From positions 1 through 43,171 of the forward strand of contig CAXFOB010000009.1 of NCBI GenBank assembly GCA_964004625.1: a stretch of DNA of 43,171 nt. Reading direction: 5' to 3'. The position numbers and the translations under genes were made by a program. Below the pieces are notes generated by a model, which had not been told where the DNA came from, searched no databases, and saw only the letters and a list, made by a program, of their open reading frames with translations. The DNA is from GCA-002697625 sp002697625 (lineage in GTDB: Bacteria > Bacteroidota > Bacteroidia > Flavobacteriales > BACL11). Every line of letters starts with the position of its first letter. Position 1 is the first letter of the stretch. Shown in pieces: positions 7,142-15,817 of this stretch.

Positions 7142-7897
7142 TTAAAGATTATGATCTTTTAGCCATTTCAGAACAATCTGGCTAAATTTCTTTGGATGTT
7201 CCCACATTGCTGAATGTCCACATAGAGGTATCCAGTGCAGTTCAGATTTAGGAAGTAGTTTGTGAAATTCTTCTGCTACATGAGGAGGGGTAACAATATC
7301 TTTTTCTCCCCAGATTAAACACGTTTCAATGTTTAAGTTAGGTATGTCATTTGCCATATTATGTCTGATAGCAGACTTTGCATACCCTAATAATTTTAAT
7401 GTGGATGTTCTTTTATTTGCAAGAGCATAAACCCTGTCTACAAGTTCGTCAGTTGCTACTTTAGGGTCATAAAACACTTCTTGTGTCTTTTGTCTAATGT
7501 ATTCTTTGTCTCCCCTTCTAGGAAATGTATTGCCTAATGAATTCTCAAAGAGTCCAGAGCTTCCTGTTAAGACCATTCCATCTACCATTTCCGGATGCTC
7601 TTTTGCAAAAATTAATGCGATATGACCTCCCATTGAATTCCCTACTAAAACAGCACTTTTAAGTCCTAAATGATTCATGAACTGGTATAGATAGTCACTT
7701 AGGTTTTTAACAGAAACTTTTAATATATTTCCTTCAAAAAGTTTCAAATCCAGGCCATAAACATGATATTCTTCAGAAAAATAATCCACCATCTCTCCAA
7801 AATTATCTGCTCCCCCCATTAATCCGTGAAGTAAGATTATAGGTCGTCCTCCATCTCCTTTATCAATCCACTTAAATTTTCCTGACTCTTTTATCAT
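7142..7897 (-). CDS. alpha/beta-fold hydrolase
   Basis: Cytoplasmic alpha/beta hydrolase of 251 residues with no signal peptide. The oxyanion-hole motif LLHGLMGG is at about 22-29. The nucleophile elbow is GNSMGG, with Ser88; the acid is Asp200 in IWGEKD and the base His228 in CGHSAMWEHP, so the triad is complete. It resembles the MhpC/BioH-like group of small carboxylic ester or C-C bond hydrolases; the substrate cannot be read from sequence. It heads a minus-strand pair with engB and is divergent from mraZ across a 180-base gap. A TACTTTTG box lies just upstream. Confidence 0.82.
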   Translation of the reverse strand: MIKESGKFKWIDKGDGGRPIILLHGLMGGADNFGEMVDYFSEEYHVYGLDLKLFEGNILKVSVKNLSDYLYQFMNHLGLKSAVLVGNSMGGHIALIFAKEHPEMVDGMVLTGSSGLFENSLGNTFPRRGDKEYIRQKTQEVFYDPKVATDELVDRVYALANKRTSTLKLLGYAKSAIRHNMANDIPNLNIETCLIWGEKDIVTPPHVAEEFHKLLPKSELHWIPLCGHSAMWEHPKKFSQIVLKWLKDHNL

Positions 7898-7917
7898 TAA
7901 TATGAATGTTATAGATG

Positions 7918-7925
7918 CAAAAGTA
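7918..7925 (-). promoter_or_regulatory. putative -7 box (TACTTTTG) for the hydrolase-engB pair
   Basis: Exact TAnnTTTG match on the minus strand, 20 bases upstream of the ATG at 7897. No clear TTG -33 element at standard spacing was found. A perfect 12-bp palindrome, TTTTCTAGAAAA, lies further upstream at 7970-7981 in the same divergent gap. Confidence 0.45.
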
Positions 7926-7989
7926 ACAATTTTATTTTAATCATTATTTGACTTTTTTGATCCGTTTCTTTTTCTAGAAAATGAATACA

Positions 7990-8037
7990 TGTGGTAAAAG
8001 TTATTAACAAAGTGGTATAATGTGGTAAAATGTGGGG
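7990..8037 (+). promoter_or_regulatory. probable MraZ operator: four phased TGTGG/AGTGG repeats
   Basis: GTGG cores start at 7991, 8012, 8022 and 8032, giving spacings of 21, 10 and 10 bases, so all lie on one face of the helix. The copies read TGTGGTAAAA, AGTGGTATAA, TGTGGTAAAA and TGTGGGGCAA. MraZ is known to bind direct TGGG-type repeats with a 10-bp period upstream of its own gene in E. coli, and AAAGTG-type repeats in Mycoplasma. Position, period and core all fit. The array ends just before the -7-like element at 8046, so bound MraZ would cover the -33 region. Confidence 0.75.
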
Positions 8038-8045
8038 CAATTTTG

Positions 8046-8053
8046 TATCTTTA
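8046..8053 (+). promoter_or_regulatory. putative -7 element (TATCTTTA) of the dcw operon
   Basis: TATCTTTA differs from TAnnTTTG only at the last base and lies 25 bases upstream of the mraZ start, directly downstream of the MraZ box array. No TTG -33 element is evident; the repeats occupy its place. Confidence 0.4.
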
Positions 8054-8077
8054 CCCCAAATTATTTAAAACAGCAAA

Positions 8078-8548
8078 ATGATGAATTTAATCGGGACATA
8101 TGAATGTAAAACGGATGTAAAAGGTCGTTTTATGATGCCGTCATCATTAAAAAAGCAACTTAATTCTGTGGTCAATGAAGGTTTTGTGTTGAAAAGAAGT
8201 GTTTTTAATAATTGTTTAGAATTGTATCCTATGAAGGAGTGGGAAACTATGGTTTCTCAAGTAAATAGGTTGAATAGATTTGTGAAAAAGAACAATGATT
8301 TTATCAGGTCGTACATGTCAGGTTTAAAGATGTTAGAGATTGATTCTACGGGTAGAATATTAATACCAAAAGATTTAATCTCTTTTGCTGGAATATCAAA
8401 AAATCTTGTTCTAGCGTCCTCAGTAAATATGATAGAGATTTGGGATAAAGACAATTATGAGGAAGTGGTTAAAAAGTCTCTTGTAGATTTTGGGTCTTTA
8501 GCTGAAGAGGTTATGGGTAATCAATCTCATTTAGATGACATATCATAA
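8078..8548 (+). CDS. mraZ: division/cell wall cluster transcriptional repressor MraZ
   Basis: DNA-binding repressor of its own operon, usually a dodecameric ring. The 156-residue protein carries two SpoVT/AbrB-like domains with the diagnostic DxxGR motifs at Asp13-Arg17 (DVKGR) and Asp89-Arg93 (DSTGR), each followed by a proline-containing strand (FMMPSSL, ILIPKDL). Two adjacent ATGs at 8078 and 8081 could start translation. It is the first gene of the dcw cluster and overlaps rsmH by 14 bases. Repeats immediately upstream look like its operator, which implies autoregulation. Confidence 0.95.
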   Translation: MMNLIGTYECKTDVKGRFMMPSSLKKQLNSVVNEGFVLKRSVFNNCLELYPMKEWETMVSQVNRLNRFVKKNNDFIRSYMSGLKMLEIDSTGRILIPKDLISFAGISKNLVLASSVNMIEIWDKDNYEEVVKKSLVDFGSLAEEVMGNQSHLDDIS

Positions 8549-9443
8549 TTCTGTACTATTAAAAGAGTGTATAGAAGGATTAAAAATTAATCCGAATGGA
8601 ATCTATCTAGATGTGACTTTTGGAGGGGGTGGTCATTCAAAAGAAATTTTAAAGAATTTAGATAAAGGGAGGCTGTATGCCTTTGATAGGGATTGTGATG
8701 CTCAGAAGAATGTGTTTTCAGATGAGAAATTTAAATTGATACATGCGAATTATAAAAACATAAAAAGGTTCATGAGGTTAGAAGGAGTTAGAAAGGTGAA
8801 TGGAATATTAGCAGATTTAGGTGTTTCTTCCCATCAGTTTGATGTTGCTGAAAGAGGTTTTTCTTTTCGATTTGATGCGGAATTAGATATGAGAATGAAC
8901 ACTTCTTCCTCTTTAACCGCAAGGCAGGTTATTAATAATTATTCAGAAGCAGAATTATCAGATATATTTTATCAATATGGAGAATTGAGACAATCTAGAA
9001 AGATTGCTGAATTAATAATAGAAGGTAGAGGGAAAAAAAAGATACACACTACTAATGATTTAATCTCACTAGTAGAAAATTTAGTTTCAGGGAAAAGAAA
9101 AAATCAATTTTTAGCACAGTTATTCCAGTCAATAAGAATAGAGGTAAATAATGAAATTGATTCATTAAAGAAGATGTTGTTAGATGGAGTTGATTTATTA
9201 GATAGTGGTGGAAGATTTGTTGTTATGTCCTATCATTCTCTTGAGGATAGGCTAGTTAAAAATCTTTTTAAAAGAGGTAGTTTTTCAGGAGAAATAAATA
9301 AAGATTTCTTTGGAAATACAATAAAAGCAGTGACAGAGGTAAATAGAAAAGTGATTGTTGCATCTGAAGAAGAACAGAATAGAAATAGTAGGTCTAGAAG
9401 CGCAAAATTACGAATTGCTGAAAAAAATGGGAATCAAAGATAA
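8535..9443 (+). CDS. rsmH: 16S rRNA (cytosine(1402)-N(4))-methyltransferase RsmH
   Basis: Cytoplasmic SAM-dependent enzyme (formerly MraW) that N4-methylates C1402 in the ribosomal P site. Of 302 residues, the N-terminus HNSVLLKECIEGL and the SAM-binding loop VTFGGGGHSKEIL (residues 27-39) are typical. So are LADLGVSSHQFD, RGFSFRFDAELDMRMN and the C-terminal YHSLEDRLVK and SRSAKLRIAE. It overlaps mraZ by 14 bases and ftsL by 17 bases, which implies co-translation in a single message. The length is normal for the family. Confidence 0.96.
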   Translation: MTYHNSVLLKECIEGLKINPNGIYLDVTFGGGGHSKEILKNLDKGRLYAFDRDCDAQKNVFSDEKFKLIHANYKNIKRFMRLEGVRKVNGILADLGVSSHQFDVAERGFSFRFDAELDMRMNTSSSLTARQVINNYSEAELSDIFYQYGELRQSRKIAELIIEGRGKKKIHTTNDLISLVENLVSGKRKNQFLAQLFQSIRIEVNNEIDSLKKMLLDGVDLLDSGGRFVVMSYHSLEDRLVKNLFKRGSFSGEINKDFFGNTIKAVTEVNRKVIVASEEEQNRNSRSRSAKLRIAEKNGNQR

Positions 9444-9738
9444 ATCTAAAATACTAAAAGTGAATTTCTTTGATAGAGGAGGGATATCAACCCATTTTCT
9501 ATTAATTCTATTCTTTGTCTTTTTAATGGTTCTACAGATAGGAGTTTCCTTTAGATGTGAAGATATATCTGTTAGAATTAGAAAATCTGAGAAGCAAATT
9601 TTTGATTTAGGAATGAAATCTATGTCCTTAAAAACCAACATGATGGGATTGTATAAAAGGTCAGTAATAGAAAATAGAATCAAAGGATCTGGATTAAAAA
9701 CTTCAGATAAGCTACCGTATATAATTGAGAAAAATTAA
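9427..9738 (+). CDS. ftsL: FtsL-like cell division protein
   Basis: Small bitopic membrane protein in the ftsL position between rsmH and ftsI. The 103-residue product from ATG 9427 has a short basic cytoplasmic part, one membrane segment (FLLILFFVFLMVLQIGV, about residues 24-40) and a periplasmic helical region with few breaks, consistent with the FtsL coiled coil. Bacteroidota FtsL diverges from the proteobacterial form, so the call depends on position and topology more than on motifs. The start overlaps rsmH by 17 bases; a TTG at 9355 would give an extended hydrophilic N-terminus and is less likely. Its stop TAA shares a base with the ftsI ATG (TAATG). Confidence 0.75.
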   Translation: MGIKDKSKILKVNFFDRGGISTHFLLILFFVFLMVLQIGVSFRCEDISVRIRKSEKQIFDLGMKSMSLKTNMMGLYKRSVIENRIKGSGLKTSDKLPYIIEKN

Positions 9739-11828
9739 TGGGAGAAATAAAGTCAAATAGAAACTGGGCCTTGATTATTACCTTTTTTCTTATGCTTGTT
9801 TTATTTGTTTTTATCAGTTTTAGATTGTTTGCAATTCAGTACTCAGACACAGATATTGTAAAAACCCATGATCCTAAAGTAAGAGTTATAGATGCTCCAA
9901 GGGGAAATATCTTGTCTGAGGATGGAAGAATATTATCAGTAACAATGCCGGTATATGACGTGAGGTTGGATTTATTTACTGTAGGAGAACAATTATTTAA
10001 TACCGAACTTAGAAACCTATCTATTGAATTGAATAAGATGTTTAAAGATAAAACAGTTGAAGAATATGAAAATGAGTTAAGAGACAATAAATCAAAACGA
10101 TACTTCTTACTGAAAAGAAATGTGAGTTATGTTCAATTACAAGAGATGAAAAGTTTTCCAATATTTAATAAAGGTAAAAATAGAGGAGGTTTTATCCCGA
10201 AAATGAAAAGTACTAGAGATTATCCATTTGGATCTTTAGGCAAAGTAACGGTAGGTAAGGTTAATATAATAAGAACTCAGAATGGAAAAGATTCAATTGT
10301 ACCTAAGAATGGTATCGAACTGGCTTTTAATGATTTTTTACAAGGAGTTCCAGGAAAAGAAATGACTCAAGAGATTTCTGGAAACATTTTAATACCAAAG
10401 AAGTCGGAACTAAATGTTTTACCTCAACCAGGTAGAGACGTCATAACAACAATCAATATTGAATTCCAAGATGCAGCAGAACTTGCTTTAAAAAAGAAAT
10501 TAAATGAGATGAGGGCTTTGTGGGGATGTGTAGTTTTAATGGAGGTTAAAACTGGAGATATAAAAGCAATTGCAAATCTTCATAGAGGGAAGGATTCAAC
10601 TTATTTTGATTCTAAAAATCATGCAATTGTCTCTGAAATAGCACCTGGATCAACATTTAAACTAGCTTCATATTTATCTATTCTAGAAGATGATATAATG
10701 GATATAACAGATTCTGTAGAAACTGGAAACGGAAGGGTTCAGTTTTACACAACAACTATTTCAGACACAAAAAGAGGTGGGTATGGTAAAATTACATTTG
10801 GGGAGTCATTTGTAGTTTCCTCTAATGTTGCAATATCAAAAGTGATAAATGATAGTTATAAAAATCATCCAGAAAATTTTATATCTAATCTGGAAAAATT
10901 TAAATTAACAGAGCCTCTAAATTTACAATTACCATATAGGAGTGATATGATAATGAGAAAACCTGATGATAAGTTATGGTCAGGAACTAGTTTACCATCT
11001 ATGTCTATTGGTTATGAAATGAGTATTTCTCCATTACAAATACTTACTTTCTACAATGCCATTGCAAATAAGGGGAAGATGGTGATTCCAAGGATAGTTT
11101 CATCTATCAGAAGTGAAGGTAAAACAATCAATACATTTCCTGTAAATATTATAGATAAACCTATCGTCTCTGAGGAATCTGTAAACAAACTTCTTCCATA
11201 TATGGAAGAGGTAGTTAGCAACCAGAGATCAAATTGGACAACAGATATTATCAATGGAACTGCAAAGAATATTTTTACTGAAAAATATAAAATTGCTGGA
11301 AAAACAGGGACATGTAAAAACGAATATTGGAATTGGTCTAAAAAAACAAAATACAATAAGTCCTATACCTCTTCATTTGTTGGATTCTTTCCAGCAGATA
11401 ATCCAAAGTACTCTTGTATTGTTGTAATTAATGATTTTATTGATACAACAGATTTTAACCATTATGGAGGGGATGTTGCGGCTCCTGTATTTAGAGAGAT
11501 TTCCGACAAGGTTTATGCGTTCGACTCAGAGATGGAATATCTTTCAGATTCAAGTTCCAGGACGGAAAATATAATAGAGAAAGTGACTCTGAACAGATTA
11601 AGTGAAAAGGAGATTACTAATGAAGATAGAATCAGAAAAATAAGACTAGAATTGGAGAAAGGAATTATGCCAAACATCAAGGGATTAGAGTTGATGGAGG
11701 TGATATTTGTTTTTGAAAATTATGATTTACAAATTGAGTTTTCAGGAAGCGGTAAGGTTAGTTTTCAATCTTTAAAGAATGGAGTAGAAATTGGAGAAAA
11801 TAAGATAATAAAAGTAAAGCTTACTTAA
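9738..11828 (+). CDS. ftsI: peptidoglycan D,D-transpeptidase FtsI (class B PBP) with C-terminal PASTA-like domain
   Basis: Septal transpeptidase that cross-links peptidoglycan together with FtsW. The 696-residue protein has an N-terminal membrane anchor (about residues 10-32) and a pedestal domain starting at APRGNILSEDGRILS. The transpeptidase domain carries Ser305-Lys308 (STFK), Ser361-Asn363 (SSN) and the KTG triad at 522-524. The last 60 residues, from IMPNIKGLELMEV, resemble a single PASTA domain, which makes it longer than the roughly 590-residue E. coli protein. It overlaps both ftsL and murE by one base (TAATG), indicating tight coupling. The exposed Lys-Thr-Gly and Ser motifs are intact, so the enzyme should bind beta-lactams. 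Confidence 0.95.
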   Translation: MGEIKSNRNWALIITFFLMLVLFVFISFRLFAIQYSDTDIVKTHDPKVRVIDAPRGNILSEDGRILSVTMPVYDVRLDLFTVGEQLFNTELRNLSIELNKMFKDKTVEEYENELRDNKSKRYFLLKRNVSYVQLQEMKSFPIFNKGKNRGGFIPKMKSTRDYPFGSLGKVTVGKVNIIRTQNGKDSIVPKNGIELAFNDFLQGVPGKEMTQEISGNILIPKKSELNVLPQPGRDVITTINIEFQDAAELALKKKLNEMRALWGCVVLMEVKTGDIKAIANLHRGKDSTYFDSKNHAIVSEIAPGSTFKLASYLSILEDDIMDITDSVETGNGRVQFYTTTISDTKRGGYGKITFGESFVVSSNVAISKVINDSYKNHPENFISNLEKFKLTEPLNLQLPYRSDMIMRKPDDKLWSGTSLPSMSIGYEMSISPLQILTFYNAIANKGKMVIPRIVSSIRSEGKTINTFPVNIIDKPIVSEESVNKLLPYMEEVVSNQRSNWTTDIINGTAKNIFTEKYKIAGKTGTCKNEYWNWSKKTKYNKSYTSSFVGFFPADNPKYSCIVVINDFIDTTDFNHYGGDVAAPVFREISDKVYAFDSEMEYLSDSSSRTENIIEKVTLNRLSEKEITNEDRIRKIRLELEKGIMPNIKGLELMEVIFVFENYDLQIEFSGSGKVSFQSLKNGVEIGENKIIKVKLT

Positions 11829-13300
11829 TGAAACTAAGTGAATTATTATATGGTGTTTCTATAAAGAATGTGATTGGAGATATTCAATCAATAGAAGTTA
11901 ATAAAGTAGAATTTGATTCTAGAAAGATACAAGAGTCGGATATGTTTATTGCAATAAAAGGTGTTACTGTTGATGGACATAATTTTGTGTTAAAATCTAT
12001 AGATTTAGGAGCGAGAAGTGTAATTATTGAGGAGATTCCAGAAGATTTAAATCAGGATGTATGCTATGTTCAAGTAGAAAACTCATCAATCGCAATGTCT
12101 GTTATCGCTTCAAATTATTATGATAATCCATCAGAAAAAATAAAGTTAATAGGTGTAACAGGTACAAATGGTAAAACTACAATTGTAACTTTATTACATC
12201 AATTATTTTCAAAATTAGGATATGCAACAGGAATGTTGTCAACTATAGAAAATAAGATTGGAGCTTTGTCACTGAAAAGTACTCATACAACAGCTGACTC
12301 ATTGCAAATAAACAAGATGTTATCTAAGATGGTAGATGATGGTTGTGAATTCTGTTTTATGGAAGTTAGTTCTCATGCAATCCACCAAAATAGAATTTCA
12401 AATTTAAGTTTTGAGGGAGGTGTGTTCACAAATATTACGCATGAACATTTAGATTATCATAAAGATTTTAAAGAATACATTTCAGTAAAAAAGAAGTTTT
12501 TTGATGGTTTAGATAAATCAGCTTTTGCTATTACAAACAAAGATGATAAGAATGGTAGGATTATACTGTCTAATTCTAAAGCAAGGCAACTTACATATAG
12601 CTTAAAAACTATGTCAGATTATAAGTGTAGAGTTTTGGAAAGTAGGTTAGATGGTATGCTTCTTAATATTCAGAATGTTGAAGTTTGGGTAAATATTATA
12701 GGGGAATTTAATGCGTATAATCTTTTAGCAATTTTCTCTACAGCAATAGAATTAGGATTAGATCAATCTGAAGTTTTAGAGAAGATAAGTGTTTTGTCTC
12801 CTGCAGAAGGTAGATTTCATACAGTCAGAAATTCCGAAAATATTACTGGTATTGTAGATTATATGCATACTTCTGACGCTTACGAGAACGTACTTTCCAC
12901 CATAAATAATATCAGAAATAATAATGAGAAATTAATTATGGTTTTTGGATGTGGAGGGGATAGAGATGCAGGGAAAAGACCTCAAATGACTTCTATAGCT
13001 TGTAATATGTCCGACCTAGTAATTATCACAGCAGATAATCCAAGAACAGAAAATTTGGATTCTATAATAAAGGATATGACTTCTAAACTTGACCCTGTAC
13101 AAAAGAAAAAGGTATTAGTTATTGCTGATAGAAGTCAGGCGATAAAAACTGCATGTAATCTAGCGAATGAAGGAGATATAATCTTGCTTGCAGGAAAAGG
13201 TCATGAAAAATATCAGGATATAAACGGAACAAAACATCCATTTGATGATGTGAAAGAATTAATTGAATCCTTAAATATAAAAACAGAAAATGCTATATAA
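11828..13300 (+). CDS. murE: UDP-N-acetylmuramoyl-tripeptide synthetase MurE (probably meso-DAP adding)
   Basis: Cytoplasmic Mur ligase that adds the third stem residue to UDP-MurNAc-L-Ala-D-Glu. The 490 residues show the ATP loop TGTNGKTT at 111-118, the central HEHLDYHKD segment, and the specificity motif DNPR at 403-406. DNPR is the established signature for meso-diaminopimelate rather than lysine. The usually conserved VDYAHTPDAL appears here as VDYMHTSDAY near residues 343-352: the histidine is kept, but two neighbours differ. It overlaps ftsI by one base and mraY by 11 bases. Function is not in doubt. Confidence 0.95.
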   Translation: MKLSELLYGVSIKNVIGDIQSIEVNKVEFDSRKIQESDMFIAIKGVTVDGHNFVLKSIDLGARSVIIEEIPEDLNQDVCYVQVENSSIAMSVIASNYYDNPSEKIKLIGVTGTNGKTTIVTLLHQLFSKLGYATGMLSTIENKIGALSLKSTHTTADSLQINKMLSKMVDDGCEFCFMEVSSHAIHQNRISNLSFEGGVFTNITHEHLDYHKDFKEYISVKKKFFDGLDKSAFAITNKDDKNGRIILSNSKARQLTYSLKTMSDYKCRVLESRLDGMLLNIQNVEVWVNIIGEFNAYNLLAIFSTAIELGLDQSEVLEKISVLSPAEGRFHTVRNSENITGIVDYMHTSDAYENVLSTINNIRNNNEKLIMVFGCGGDRDAGKRPQMTSIACNMSDLVIITADNPRTENLDSIIKDMTSKLDPVQKKKVLVIADRSQAIKTACNLANEGDIILLAGKGHEKYQDINGTKHPFDDVKELIESLNIKTENAI

Positions 13301-14501
13301 TTTATTTGAATATCTAAACGAAACATATAATCTTCCAGGTGCGGGGGTGTTTCAATATATTTCGTTTCGTTCTGCAATGGCACTGATAACTTCTCTTATC
13401 GTTTCTTTGTTGTTTGGTGGTAAAATTATCAATCTGATACGTAACAAACAAATTGGAGAAGAAGTAAGAAACTTAGGTCTTCAAGGTGAAGAAGATAAAA
13501 AAGGAACTCCAACTATGGGAGGTTTAATTATTTTATCTGCAATAATTATTCCAACCTTATTATTTGCACAACTTGATAATATTTATGTCATCATTCTTCT
13601 GATTTCTACAGTTTGGTTAGGATCAATAGGATTTTTAGATGACTACATCAAAGTTTATAAAAAAGAGAAAGAAGGACTAGCTGGTAGATTTAAAATTTTG
13701 GGACAAGTTGGTATAGGAATTATAGTTGCTTTCATAATGATATTTCATCAAGATATTGTTGTTAAAGAGTCCTCTCAAATTAATACAGAAAGTGGAATTG
13801 AGATTGTAGATGAAATGTTGAAAAGCGCTAAAACAACTATTCCATTTATGAAAGATAATGAATTTGATTATCAGATTTTAACTGAATGGTTAGGAGAACA
13901 AGCTTCAGAATACTGGTGGATAATCTTTGTCTTGATAGTAGTTTTTGTAATTACAGCTGTTTCTAATGGAGCAAATCTTACGGATGGAGTAGATGGTTTG
14001 GCTACGGGGACATCTGCAATTATTGGGGGTACATTAGCTGTATTTGCATATGTATCAGGTAATGTTTTGGCAGCAGATTATTTAAATATCATGTACCTGC
14101 CAAATGTTGGGGAAATTGTAATCTTCATGTCTGCATTTGTTGGAGCTTGTGTAGGATTTTTGTGGTATAACTCTTATCCCGCACAAGTTTTTATGGGGGA
14201 TACAGGTAGTTTAGCTTTAGGAGGAATAATTGCTGTAGTTGCTATTCTTATTCGTAAGGAGTTGCTTCTTCCAATTTTATGTGGAATATTTTTAATAGAA
14301 AACTTATCGGTTGTGTTACAAGTAGGGTGGTTTAAATATACTAAGAAAAAATATGGAGAAGGAAGAAGAATTTTTAGAATGTCTCCATTACATCATCATT
14401 ATCAGAAATTAGGTTATCACGAAAGTAAAATAGTTACACGATTTTGGATTGTAGGGATAATGTTAGCGGTACTAACAATTGTAACATTAAAATTAAGATA
14501 A
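13290..14501 (+). CDS. mraY: phospho-N-acetylmuramoyl-pentapeptide-transferase MraY
   Basis: Polytopic inner-membrane enzyme that transfers phospho-MurNAc-pentapeptide to undecaprenyl phosphate, forming lipid I. Seen: KKGTPTMGGL at about 70-79, the metal-binding pair Asp117-Asp118 in GFLDDYIKVYKK, NGANLTDGVDGLATG at 226-240, and the C-terminal FRMSPLHHHYQKLG containing the HHH motif. At 403 residues it exceeds the roughly 360 typical of E. coli because of an extra segment around residues 145-205 between membrane helices; Bacteroidota homologues commonly carry such an insert. It overlaps murE by 11 bases and murD by one (TAATG). Confidence 0.97.
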   Translation: MLYNLFEYLNETYNLPGAGVFQYISFRSAMALITSLIVSLLFGGKIINLIRNKQIGEEVRNLGLQGEEDKKGTPTMGGLIILSAIIIPTLLFAQLDNIYVIILLISTVWLGSIGFLDDYIKVYKKEKEGLAGRFKILGQVGIGIIVAFIMIFHQDIVVKESSQINTESGIEIVDEMLKSAKTTIPFMKDNEFDYQILTEWLGEQASEYWWIIFVLIVVFVITAVSNGANLTDGVDGLATGTSAIIGGTLAVFAYVSGNVLAADYLNIMYLPNVGEIVIFMSAFVGACVGFLWYNSYPAQVFMGDTGSLALGGIIAVVAILIRKELLLPILCGIFLIENLSVVLQVGWFKYTKKKYGEGRRIFRMSPLHHHYQKLGYHESKIVTRFWIVGIMLAVLTIVTLKLR

Positions 14502-15814
14502 TGAAAAAGTTAGTAGTGCTTGGTGGAGGTGAAAGTGGTATAGGTGCTGCGCTATTAGCAAAGAACAATAATTATGATGTTTTTGTTTCCGATAAAGGAA
14601 CAATTTCAGATAAAGAAATTCTTACAAATAATGATATTAAGTGGGAGGAAGGCTCTCATAGCATGGAAGAGATTTTATCTGCTACAGAAGTCGTTAAAAG
14701 CCCTGGTATTCCAGACACTATTCCTTTGGTTAGAGAACTAATCTCGGTAGGAATTCCAGTTATCTCTGAAGTAGAATTTGCTTACAGATATACAAATGCA
14801 AAAATAATAGCAATTACAGGCAGTAATGGAAAAACCACTACAACTCTATTAGTTGGTCATATCTTAAAAAATGCTGGATTTGATGTTTTAGTTGCTGGAA
14901 ATATAGGAACAGGGTTTGCAAAATCTATTTCTGAGAGAGATTACGATTATATAGTATTGGAGTTAAGTAGCTTTCAATTAGACGGCATCTCAGCATTTAC
15001 CGCAGATATAGCAATATTATTAAACATCACTCCAGATCATTTAGATAGATACGATAATAATTTTGACCATTATATACAATCCAAATTAAGGATTACACAC
15101 AACCAAACATCTGATAATGTGTTGATATATAATTATGATGATGAAAATATACGAAACAAAATAAAAACAGAAGCAAAGAAGATCCCATTTAGTTTAATAG
15201 AGAAATTTGAAGAAGGGGCTTTTTATAATAACGAACAAATAAATATTAATATAAATAAAAATAAAATGACAATTCAAGAATTAGCTTTACAAGGAAAACA
15301 TAATGTTTACAATTCTATGGCAGCAGCTGTAGCATCCAGGGTTTTAGAGGTGAAAGATTTTATTACAAGACAAAGTTTATTAGATTTTCAGAATGTTGAG
15401 CACAGATTAGAACATGTTATAAATGTGCATGGTATCGAATTTATAAACGATTCTAAAGCAACAAATATTAATTCAGTATGGTTTGCATTAGAGAGTATGC
15501 ACAAAGATACAGTGTGGATCGTTGGTGGTGTAGATAAAGGAAACGATTACAAAGAATTGTTAAGTCTTGTAAAGAGTAAAGTAAAGGCTATTGTTTGTAT
15601 TGGTGAAAATACTGAAAATATTCATAAAGTATTTGAAGGTCACGTTGATGAGATAGTAAATGCCAAATCTATGAATGAGGCAGTTGGATATTCATATCAA
15701 CTAGCAAATAAAGGAGATGTAGTGCTATTGTCACCTGCTTGTGCAAGTTTTGATATGTTTACTAATTTTGAAAATAGAGGGTTGGAATTTAAAAAATCTG
15801 TTAGAAGTTTATAA
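14501..15814 (+). CDS. murD: UDP-N-acetylmuramoyl-L-alanine--D-glutamate ligase MurD
   Basis: Cytoplasmic Mur ligase that adds D-glutamate to UDP-MurNAc-L-Ala. From ATG 14501 (sharing a base with the mraY stop) the product is 437 residues, starting MKKLVVLGGGESGIGAALLA, the typical UMA-binding Rossmann start. The ATP loop GSNGKTTT is at 107-114, followed by LELSSFQLD, INDSKATN and, near the C-terminus, LLSPACASFDMFTNFE. The length is normal. An in-frame ATG at 14444 inside mraY is not used. ftsW follows three bases after the stop. Confidence 0.96.
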   Translation: MKKLVVLGGGESGIGAALLAKNNNYDVFVSDKGTISDKEILTNNDIKWEEGSHSMEEILSATEVVKSPGIPDTIPLVRELISVGIPVISEVEFAYRYTNAKIIAITGSNGKTTTTLLVGHILKNAGFDVLVAGNIGTGFAKSISERDYDYIVLELSSFQLDGISAFTADIAILLNITPDHLDRYDNNFDHYIQSKLRITHNQTSDNVLIYNYDDENIRNKIKTEAKKIPFSLIEKFEEGAFYNNEQINININKNKMTIQELALQGKHNVYNSMAAAVASRVLEVKDFITRQSLLDFQNVEHRLEHVINVHGIEFINDSKATNINSVWFALESMHKDTVWIVGGVDKGNDYKELLSLVKSKVKAIVCIGENTENIHKVFEGHVDEIVNAKSMNEAVGYSYQLANKGDVVLLSPACASFDMFTNFENRGLEFKKSVRSL

Positions 15815-15817
15815 TCT

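Noticed and set aside
9355..9426. TTG start for FtsL inside rsmH
   Set aside because: It would add 24 hydrophilic residues not expected of FtsL; the ATG at 9427 gives a normal length and normal overlap.
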